NCBI GenBank assembly: GCA_963991775.1
Contig: CAXDRM010000039.1
Span: 1-11,553 of the forward strand
Direction: 5' to 3'
Length of the DNA stretch: 11,553 nt
From: CAXDRM01 sp963991775
GTDB taxonomy: Bacteria > Pseudomonadota > Alphaproteobacteria > Rickettsiales > JABIRX01
This document shows, in pieces, positions 5,801 through 11,553 of the stretch. Made by a program: the position numbers and the translations under genes. The notes under the pieces are model-generated. The model was given only the letters and a program-made list of their open reading frames with translations. It did not search any database and had not been told where the DNA came from. Positions within the stretch are counted from its first letter, which is position 1. Each line of letters begins with the position of its first letter.

Positions 5801-6871
5801 ATGCCTCACCTTATAAAAATATTTTTAGCGAATCTATTAATTTATGTTGCGTTACTTGCCAGTGCTCAAGCGGCAGAGCGTGAAAAATTTGTGGTAACTA
5901 ATATTGAAATTGACGAGATTGGTGATACAGCTGAATTAGCCCGTAATAATGGTGTCTTAGCTGCTAAAAGACGAGCTTTTGAAATTATGGTTGGGCGTAT
6001 TTTTGCTGATGCTGGTGAGTTAGATTTTAGCGATGAGCAAATCGAAGCTATCGTGCATGCTATAGAATATCGCCAAGAATTAATCACGGATAATCGCTAT
6101 AAAGCATTGGTGGATGTGTATTTTGCACCAGAGCAAACCGAGTTTTTCATTAATAATTATTTGCTGAACAAACCTTTAGCTAAGCTTAAAGTTTTATTAG
6201 TGCCTATTTATAATGAGAATGGTTTAATCAAATTATGGCAGCAAGGTAATATTTGGTTTGATAGTTGGCGCAGTGCTGAACCAAGTGAAGTAATTGAATT
6301 AAAATTACCGAGCGGTGATTTAAATGATATGATTAATTTCCGAGTTAGTGGTTTAACTAATCTTACAGCAGAAGAAGTTAAGCAGCTTGAGCAATATTAT
6401 AATGTTGATAAAATTTTATTAGCAGAGCTAGAATATAACTACCAAACCATAGCAGAAGAGGTCGAATTTAAAGCCTTACTTAGCGAATTAGGTAATGCTA
6501 ATAATTCTACTTTAGTTGCTAAATCAGCTGGTTTTAAATCAGATAATTACTACAAACATTTTGCCTATTTAGTAGAACGGGTGCTTGCTAATCTCGAATC
6601 AGGTTGGATGGAATATAATAGCAATCTCGAAGAATCTAAAAAACAAAGCTTTATCTTAAAAATCAAAAATATTGATGACTGGGTTGATGCTAGAAAACGT
6701 ATCGAAAGCTTAGAGCTAGTTAAAAGTTTCAAAGTTGATTCTTTTGCAGCGCGTTATGTGCGCATCACTGTTGAATTTATCGAAAAACCCATAGAAGTTT
6801 TAGAGATTATGAAAGAACTTGGTTTCAAAATTTCACGTGAACAAGATAATGTCATTTTATATACTAAATAG
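5801..6871 (+). CDS. DUF2066 domain-containing exported protein
   Basis: The start is placed at ATG 5801, which gives a clean signal peptide: MPHLIKIF, a hydrophobic core LANLLIYVALLA and a likely signal peptidase I site after A24 (SAQA|AE). An upstream in-frame ATG at 5732 lies inside ybgC and would bury this signal. The mature protein is about 332 residues. The segment after the signal (FVVTNIEI, then AARN-type AELARNNGVLAAKRRAFEIM) fits DUF2066, a periplasmic family of unknown function found in proteobacteria. No catalytic motif is visible. It is followed after 8 bp by an AI-2E permease, an arrangement I associate with alphaproteobacteria. Family placement is fairly sure; function is unknown. 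Confidence 0.82.
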   Translation: MPHLIKIFLANLLIYVALLASAQAAEREKFVVTNIEIDEIGDTAELARNNGVLAAKRRAFEIMVGRIFADAGELDFSDEQIEAIVHAIEYRQELITDNRYKALVDVYFAPEQTEFFINNYLLNKPLAKLKVLLVPIYNENGLIKLWQQGNIWFDSWRSAEPSEVIELKLPSGDLNDMINFRVSGLTNLTAEEVKQLEQYYNVDKILLAELEYNYQTIAEEVEFKALLSELGNANNSTLVAKSAGFKSDNYYKHFAYLVERVLANLESGWMEYNSNLEESKKQSFILKIKNIDDWVDARKRIESLELVKSFKVDSFAARYVRITVEFIEKPIEVLEIMKELGFKISREQDNVILYTK

Positions 6872-6879
6872 GCTAATTT

Positions 6880-7938
6880 ATGCAGATCTTAAGTAGGTTA
6901 ATTTTAATTGCCTTACCCATATTAGCCATTTTATGGTTCTTAATTGCGGTAAATAATATTTTACTACCTTTTATTGTGGGTGTTATCTTTGCTTATTTTT
7001 TAGATCCTGCTGCTTTATTGCTACAAAAAAAAGGTTTGTCACGTACCAATGCATCTTTACTGGTTTTGATAGCTTTTCTGACTATTTTAACCTTATTCTT
7101 TTATAGTATTGGTCCTTTATTATACCAACAGCTTGCTGCTTTCATTGGTAGTATTCCGCATTATTTTAATAGTTTAAACCAGTTCGTTACGCCGCATGTC
7201 CAAGATTTTTACGAGCGTTTAGGACAGCAAAACAACTTTGATGAAACTACTTTGTTAAAACAAGCTAGCCATTATTTAGTGACTTCTGGCCAACAGATTA
7301 TGGGTAATATTTGGCAATCATCTTTGGCTTTTATTAATTTATTTTCTTTAATCTTAATCTCACCAATAGTTACATTTTATCTCTTAAAAGATTGGCACAA
7401 AATGCTTGAGCAAATTAGCAGCTTATTTCCTAAAAAATATAAAACAGAAATTAAACAAATTTTTCAAGATATTGATGCAGTGCTTTCTGGCTATTTGCGC
7501 GGCCAAACTAATGTATGTTTATTATTAGGTATCTTTTATGCGCTAGGCCTAACTTTAGTTGGTCTAAAATATGGGTTCTTGATAGGATTCTTAACTGGGT
7601 TATTTTCTTTTATTCCATATTTTGGCGTATTAATTGGTATGGTGGTTGGTCTGATTGTGGCCGCTTTTCAGTTTAAAAGCTTGTTACTAGTTTTAGTGAT
7701 ATTAGCAGTATTTTTGCTCGGACAATTTTTAGAGGGTAATTTTGTTACCCCAAAATTTGTAGGTGATAAAATCGGTATTCATCCGGCCTTAATTATTTTT
7801 GCTTTATTATGTGGAGCTACTTTATTTGGTTTTGTGGGTATATTATTTGCAATTCCAGCTATTGCTATTAGTGGAGTTTTGGTTAGATTTACAGTTAAGA
7901 AATATAAAAAAACGAGGTTATTTTTAAATGCTAAATAA
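6880..7938 (+). CDS. AI-2E family transporter (PerM-like inner-membrane permease)
   Basis: A 352-residue multi-pass membrane protein of the AI-2E exporter/PerM superfamily. Hydrophobic segments are near 8-40 (two), 58-80, 148-168, 212-228, 232-262, 266-284 and 304-335. A soluble stretch at about 85-140 matches the family's periplasmic insert. Family motifs include SPIVTFYLLKDW (161-172), GYLRGQ (204-209), the LEGNFVTPKFVGDKIGIHP block (284-302) and LFGFVGILFAIP (315-326). Substrates vary in this family, from AI-2 to sodium/proton exchange, so none is assigned. The 3' end overlaps the lipoprotein gene by 11 bp and the upstream gap is 8 bp, which implies one transcript with its neighbours. Confidence 0.93.
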   Translation: MQILSRLILIALPILAILWFLIAVNNILLPFIVGVIFAYFLDPAALLLQKKGLSRTNASLLVLIAFLTILTLFFYSIGPLLYQQLAAFIGSIPHYFNSLNQFVTPHVQDFYERLGQQNNFDETTLLKQASHYLVTSGQQIMGNIWQSSLAFINLFSLILISPIVTFYLLKDWHKMLEQISSLFPKKYKTEIKQIFQDIDAVLSGYLRGQTNVCLLLGIFYALGLTLVGLKYGFLIGFLTGLFSFIPYFGVLIGMVVGLIVAAFQFKSLLLVLVILAVFLLGQFLEGNFVTPKFVGDKIGIHPALIIFALLCGATLFGFVGILFAIPAIAISGVLVRFTVKKYKKTRLFLNAK

Positions 7939-8386
7939 TATTCTGAAAAAATTTCTAATATTAGCTACCAGCTTGTTATTAGTTTCATGTGCTACAAGAC
8001 AAATTGATGCAATCAATGAGTTTGGTGTTGCCGAGCAGGATCAAGAGCAGGTTTTAGCAGCGAATTTTCCTTATAATTATGTGCCGTTAAATGCTATTTT
8101 GATGGATGCTTTTGTTTCAGAAGTACCACAGCAAGATGCAGAGGCTTTTGCTGCCTGGAAAAATAATCTACTTGAAAATGATTTTGATGGTAAGGAAGCA
8201 GAATTTATTGCGCTTGAATCTGATTTAAAAGCTAAGCTTAAATTAAATAACTCTTTTAAGTTGGTTGAGCAAAATATCTATTGTAGAGAGTATTTGCAGG
8301 ATGTAGAATATATGGGCGAGAAAATCTCTCATACTGCTGTTGCTTGTCGAGTTAAAAAAGCTAAGTGGCAAGATCTACGTAGTTAG
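7928..8386 (+). CDS. Putative lipoprotein with 17-kDa-antigen-like C-terminus
   Basis: 152 residues. The N-terminus MLNNILKKFLILATSLLLVSC is a lipoprotein signal with lipobox LVSC, so C21 would be lipidated after signal peptidase II cleavage. The middle (about 50-110) is acidic and helical. The C-terminal part shows YCREYLQDVEYMGEK (118-132), VACR (138-141) and W147. This spacing resembles the CREY...ACR...W end of the 17-kDa surface antigen / RT0821-Lpp0805 group common in Rickettsiales and Legionella; that placement is from pattern memory and moderate in confidence. The usual glycine-rich central segment of 17-kDa antigens is absent. A GAGG ribosome site (7914-7917) lies 10 nt before the ATG. 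It overlaps the permease gene. Confidence 0.8.
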   Translation: MLNNILKKFLILATSLLLVSCATRQIDAINEFGVAEQDQEQVLAANFPYNYVPLNAILMDAFVSEVPQQDAEAFAAWKNNLLENDFDGKEAEFIALESDLKAKLKLNNSFKLVEQNIYCREYLQDVEYMGEKISHTAVACRVKKAKWQDLRS

Positions 8387-8399
8387 AAAATATAATATT

Positions 8400-8405
8400 A
8401 AGGTG
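8400..8405 (+). promoter_or_regulatory. Ribosome binding site of fabI
   Basis: AAGGTG six bases before the fabI ATG. It is the clearest Shine-Dalgarno in a window where most starts lack one, which fits strong translation of fabI. Confidence 0.65.
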
Positions 8406-8411
8406 TAAAAA

Positions 8412-9245
8412 ATGTCAGAACAAAAAATCTTCACAGGAGAGTTGATGAAAGGTAAGAAAGGTCTGATTATGGGTGTGGCTAATGAGCGTTCTATCGCTTG
8501 GGGTATTGCTCAAGCTGCAGCGGCGCAAGGTGCTGAATTAGCCTTTTCATATCAAGGAGAAGTCTTAGAAAAAAGAGTTAAACCTTTAGCTGAATCAATT
8601 GGTGCAAATATAGTTTTACCTTGTGATGTTACAGATCAAGATTCAATCAATGCTTTATTTGATAGTTTAAAAGATAAATGGGATGAAATTGATTTTGTAG
8701 TTCATGCGATTGCTTATTCAGATAAAAATGAATTAAAAGGTCGTTATGTAGATACATCTTTAGATAATTTTACAAAAACCATGCATATTTCTTGTTACTC
8801 ATTTACTGCTATTGCAAAAAAAGCAGCAGAGGTAATGAGTGAAGAGGGTAGCTTGCTTACTTTAAGTTATTTTGGTGCTGAGAAAGTAATGCCGCATTAT
8901 AATGTAATGGGTGTTGCTAAAGCTGCATTAGAGGCAAGTGTACGTTATTTAGCGGCTGATTTAGGTCGTGATGGTATCAGAGTTAATGCAATTTCTGCAG
9001 GTCCGCTTAAAACTTTAGCAGCAGCTGGTATTGGTGATTTCCGTTATATGCTTAAATGGAATGAATATAATTCACCACTACGCAGAAATGTTACTATTAC
9101 TGATGTAGGTAGAAGTGGTCTCTATCTATTAAGTGATTTAGGTAGCGGTGTAACTGGTGAGACAATCTATGTTGATTCAGGTTTTCATGTTATTGGTATG
9201 AAAGCAATTGACGCGCCGGATATGTCTATAATCAAAGATGAGTAA
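8412..9245 (+). CDS. fabI: Enoyl-[acyl-carrier-protein] reductase (NADH) FabI
   Basis: Catalyses the last step of each fatty-acid elongation cycle, reducing trans-2-enoyl-ACP with NADH in the cytoplasm. It is a 277-residue short-chain dehydrogenase relative with a Rossmann fold. The divergent nucleotide motif GVANERSIAWGIA (21-33) is characteristic, CDVTD (71-75) contacts the adenine, and catalytic Y153, Y163 and K170 are in place (Y-x6-K). VNAISAGPLKTLAA (191-204) and F210 of GDFRYM shape the substrate loop. The E. coli Gly93 position (triclosan contact) is Ala101 here (HAIAYS). The start MSEQKIFTGELMKGK is backed by AAGGTG six bases upstream. It is preceded by the lipoprotein gene (25-bp gap) and overlaps the DUF1189 gene by 8 bp. 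Confidence 0.98.
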   Translation: MSEQKIFTGELMKGKKGLIMGVANERSIAWGIAQAAAAQGAELAFSYQGEVLEKRVKPLAESIGANIVLPCDVTDQDSINALFDSLKDKWDEIDFVVHAIAYSDKNELKGRYVDTSLDNFTKTMHISCYSFTAIAKKAAEVMSEEGSLLTLSYFGAEKVMPHYNVMGVAKAALEASVRYLAADLGRDGIRVNAISAGPLKTLAAAGIGDFRYMLKWNEYNSPLRRNVTITDVGRSGLYLLSDLGSGVTGETIYVDSGFHVIGMKAIDAPDMSIIKDE

Positions 9246-10119
9246 TCTTCTTTCACGAATCTTTTATAGTTTTTATTCAGCTGATTTTTATCGCTATGTT
9301 GCAAGCAGTCAGCGTAGCTCGGGTTTTAGCTATTTAGCAATTATTATTGCGCTTACTTATTTAGTGCCGGCTCTATTAATCTCTAATCGTTTAAGTAGTT
9401 TTTCTTTTGCAGATACGCAAAATACTGAATTAATAGAATTACGTGAGATACTTGCTTCAGCTCCTGAGTTGCAAATTGCTGAGGGTCAGTTGGTGGTTAG
9501 CGATGCGGATAGTTTTCCTGTAAAATTTGCTCATTCAGCGCTTAGCAAAGATCTTTTAGTAATTGATCCTGAGCAAAATTCTTTGATAGCTGCCCAATCT
9601 TTTATTTTATTTGGTGCGGAGGGTGTTTATTTTCATAATTTAGAAATTACTTCTTTATTATTTAATTTTTTAGGTTTCGAGATGTTTCCTAAAGCGGGTT
9701 TTAATGGTGATGCTACATTTCAGCCCTATAAGGCGGAGTCATATAGTTTTAGTGGTTCAGATTTAGCTGAGTGGTTGGAAAGTTACATTAATGGTTTAGG
9801 TAGAAGCTTATTATTTAGTGTATTTCCGTTGGTGGTATTGGCGAGTATCTTTTTAAAATTTGTCGAGCTTTATATTTTTACTGCTATTGCACGATCTTTA
9901 GCGCGGAGAAAGCAGCTACAAATTACGCGTGCTCAGGCGATTAAGCTTACTGCAGCTGCATTAATGCCAGTTTTGGTTATTAAGTTTATTGATGCTTGTA
10001 GCCTATGGTCATCTAATTTACTTAAGATTCCTTTCTTATCATTATTGCTATTGGTTTTTTTAAATTATTACTTCATCAATTTCGCCTTAGATTCACTAAA
10101 ACAACGTTACAAAGAGTAG
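9238..10119 (+). CDS. DUF1189 family membrane protein
   Basis: 293 residues. The N-terminus FYSFYSADFYRYVASS...GFSYLAIIIALTY fits DUF1189, a family of unknown function. There is one membrane segment near 30-49, a soluble stretch of about 140 residues (50-185) probably outside the cytoplasm, then three more hydrophobic segments near 190-215, 234-253 and 264-283. No catalytic motif is visible. The ATG lies inside the last codons of fabI, so expression is probably coupled to it. The stop is followed by a diverged palindromic repeat and the convergent prfB. Family assignment is reasonable; an envelope role is inferred only from topology. Confidence 0.8.
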   Translation: MSNLLSRIFYSFYSADFYRYVASSQRSSGFSYLAIIIALTYLVPALLISNRLSSFSFADTQNTELIELREILASAPELQIAEGQLVVSDADSFPVKFAHSALSKDLLVIDPEQNSLIAAQSFILFGAEGVYFHNLEITSLLFNFLGFEMFPKAGFNGDATFQPYKAESYSFSGSDLAEWLESYINGLGRSLLFSVFPLVVLASIFLKFVELYIFTAIARSLARRKQLQITRAQAIKLTAAALMPVLVIKFIDACSLWSSNLLKIPFLSLLLLVFLNYYFINFALDSLKQRYKE

Positions 10120-10129
10120 GGTTGTTTTA

Positions 10130-10260
10130 AATAACTCAGACGGACGGCCTTTCGGTACAATTTTTGCCTAATGTCAAAAATCACTCAAGAACCTGAAGTG
10201 TTAAACCGGTTCTCTAGCGCTTTTTTATGCAAAAATACTAATATATGGTCCGAGAGAGGG
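10130..10260 (-). repeat. Diverged solo copy of the left-hand palindromic repeat
   Basis: Reverse-complement homologue of the hairpin at 91-193. GGCCTTTCGGTACAATTTT (10146-10164) matches the copy A end exactly. It is followed by AATCACTCAAGAACC-like and GGTTCTCTAG-like inner arms (about 10180-10193 and 10208-10217) and a GTCCGAGAGAGGG end. Before it, AATAACTCAGAC...ACGGCC (10130-10149) matches the direct-repeat motif in reverse. It fills the gap between the convergent DUF1189 gene and prfB, ending 4 bp from the prfB stop. It is much more diverged than copies A and B, so it is an older insertion. Confidence 0.85.
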
Positions 10261-10264
10261 TTAC

Positions 10265-11360
10265 TTAGGAAGATAATAATGAGGTAATGATATTAATTAG
10301 ATTACCATCAAGCACCTTATTAACGTCACTTTCTTCATAATTAGTACGCAAATCCTTAACCATTTGGTAGGGTTGTAGCACATAAGATCTAATTTGATTA
10401 CCCCAGCTAATATCGGTTTTATTGGCATTTAGGGCATTTTGCTCTTCTTGTTTTTTACGTAATTCTAATTCATAGAGTCGTGATTTAAGCATTTTGAGTG
10501 CGGCTTCACGATTTTTATGTTGTGATCTACTGGTTTGGCATTGCACTACAATATTGCTAGGTAGATGGGTGATTCTGATGGCAGAATCGGTTTTGTTCAC
10601 ATGTTGGCCACCCGCGCCTGAGGCACGGTAAGTATCTACACGCAGATCTTTATCTTGAATTTCGATTGCGATATTATCGGTAATTTCGGGATAGACCCAG
10701 ACGCTAGCGAAGCTGGTCATTCTTTTACCGCTTGAGTTAAAAGGTGAGATTCTTACTAAGCGATGTACACCTGATTCATTTTTTAACCAGCCATGGGCAT
10801 ATTCACCTGAGATTTTTAGGGTAACTGATTTTATACCTGCTTCATCACCTTTTTGTTCATCGAGTAATTCAGTTTTAAATTCTTGTTGTTCGGCGAAGCG
10901 TAGATACATGCGTAGTAGCATTTCTGCCCAATCTTGGCTTTCAGTACCGCCGGCTCCTGGATGAATTTCGAGGAAGCAATTATTGAGATCTGCTTCTTGT
11001 TGCATCAGGCTGGTTAATTTTGCTTGAGCCACTTGTTCATTTAGTGAGGTAAGGTCATTTAGGGCGGCGCTGATAATTTCTTGATCAGCATCTTGTTCGC
11101 CTAATTCTAGGAATTCGCAGATATTATTATAATCTGCATTTAGCTTATGGTAGTTTGTTAATTTTTTATTGAGCTGTTCTTTTTGTTGCAAAATTTCTTT
11201 AGCATGTTCGGGATTATCCCAAAGGTCACTAGCATTTGCTTGTGTTTCTAGAGTGGTTAAGTTTTTTTGTAATTTTTCCGGGTCAAAGACAGTCTCTAAT
11301 GATATTTAGATCTTGTTGTAACTTAGTTAGTTGTTGTTGTGTTTCTGGAGATTGAGCCAT
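10265..11360 (-). CDS. prfB: Peptide chain release factor 2, with programmed +1 frameshift
   Basis: RF2 terminates translation at UGA and UAA. The gene begins at ATG 11360 (MAQSPETQQQ) and reads 25 codons to CTT followed by in-frame TGA at codon 26 (11285-11283), then C: the classic CUU-UGA-C autoregulatory slippery site. A +1 shift, skipping T at 11285, continues as LDPEKLQKN and gives 364 residues, against 365 in E. coli. The anticodon-like SPF falls at 205-207 and GGQ at 250-252, the same numbers as E. coli, with Ala at 246. The Shine-Dalgarno-like stimulator upstream is weak (AGAGAC rather than AGGGGG). An internal ATG at 11191 would give a truncated product and should not be used. It converges with the DUF1189 gene. 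Confidence 0.97.
11282..11288 (-). promoter_or_regulatory. prfB programmed +1 frameshift site
   Basis: On the minus strand the bases read CTTTGAC: CTT is codon 25 and TGA codon 26 in the start frame. RF2 scarcity slows termination at UGA and lets tRNA-Leu slip +1, so RF2 regulates its own level. Position and sequence equal those in E. coli prfB. No other stop interrupts the first 25 codons. Confidence 0.95.
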
Positions 11361-11378
11361 GATTGTATGTTTTTTATT

Positions 11379-11407
11379 TTCATAAAACTTTACTTAAGAA
11401 AAAGCAA
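11379..11407 (-). promoter_or_regulatory. Possible prfB promoter
   Basis: Minus-strand TTGCTT (11402-11407) and TATGAA (11379-11384) with a 17-nt spacer, placing the -10 about 18 nt before the ATG. Each box is imperfect. Confidence 0.28.
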
Positions 11408-11417
11408 GTATTTTGGT

Positions 11418-11467
11418 CAAAGGGGTCAGGTCACGTTTTCCACCTATTAATAAACATAACCCCTTTG
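11418..11467. repeat. Short inverted repeat with CAAAGGGG arms (MITE- or REP-like)
   Basis: CAAAGGGG (11418-11425) and CCCCTTTG (11460-11467) are perfect 8-bp inverted arms around 34 bp. The left arm continues as GGGGTCAGGTCACGTTTTCC; its reverse complement has the GACCTGACCCC motif I recall from the surroundings of REP-associated (Y1) transposases. No transposase is present in the window. It lies upstream of prfB, just before the right-edge repeat. Confidence 0.5.
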
Positions 11468-11494
11468 CTTTGCAGAATATTCAAGATTTACTCC

Positions 11495-11553
11495 AACCGG
11501 TTGGTGAGCGTGCCGAAGTGCAAGGTTACCTTCATAATTACTCAGACTCAAAC
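11495..11553 (-). repeat. Inverted partial copy of the left repeat block, cut by the window edge
   Basis: 11495-11535 is the reverse complement of 212-252 with three adjacent mismatches. 11536-11553 is the exact reverse complement of 53-70. The two pieces are contiguous here but lie 141 bp apart on the left. The start includes the palindrome CCAACCGGTTGG (11493-11504). The repeat continues beyond the window. Confidence 0.88.

Noticed and set aside
5866..6087. Minus-strand open frame within the DUF2066 gene
   Set aside because: Antisense shadow; serine- and isoleucine-rich reading typical of the opposite strand of an AT-rich gene.
8391..8396. TATAAT before fabI as a dedicated promoter
   Set aside because: There is no -35 at the right spacing, and a start from it would begin at or inside the AAGGTG ribosome site. 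Probably chance in AT-rich sequence.

Overview
The window looks like chromosomal DNA of an AT-rich alphaproteobacterium, most likely a Rickettsiales-type or similar host-associated lineage. This is an inference from the strong A/T bias in third codon positions, the compact housekeeping gene set, the DUF2066 / AI-2E permease / DUF1189 neighbourhood, a small lipoprotein with a 17-kDa-antigen-like C-terminus, and several palindromic intergenic repeats. No phage, plasmid, CRISPR or toxin genes are visible. All recognised proteins are core functions.

Layout. Positions 1-447 are a non-coding repeat block: two 193-bp copies at a 254-bp period, each carrying a ~100-nt imperfect hairpin. Then come rlmH (+, 23S rRNA methyltransferase) and a convergent elbB (-, DJ-1/PfpI family), separated by a second, unrelated 109-bp palindrome. 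elbB and fumC are divergent. fumC-ruvA-ruvB form a tight + strand run (1-nt gap, then an ATGA overlap). A short unrecognised minus-strand gene (4962-5336) separates ruvB from ybgC. A second + run follows: ybgC, a DUF2066 exported protein, an AI-2E/PerM permease, a lipoprotein, fabI and a DUF1189 membrane protein, with overlaps or very short gaps. The convergent prfB (-) closes the gene set. It is read through a programmed +1 frameshift at codon 26, so the intact gene runs to 11360. The right edge (11495-11553) is an inverted copy of part of the left repeat block.

How the parts relate. The genes cover translation (RlmH, RF2), recombination and repair (RuvAB), the TCA cycle (FumC), fatty-acid synthesis (FabI) and the envelope (YbgC, DUF2066, PerM, lipoprotein, DUF1189). 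The most unusual material is between the genes. One palindromic repeat family occurs at both window ends in opposite orientation and as a diverged solo copy at 10130-10260. The right-hand copy joins two sequences that on the left are separated by exactly 141 bp containing the hairpin and bounded by imperfect 22-bp direct repeats. This reads as a filled site versus an empty site of a small palindromic element. Two of the three convergent gene junctions carry a long palindrome. I found no convincing new protein-coding system; the repeat family is the best candidate for something undescribed.
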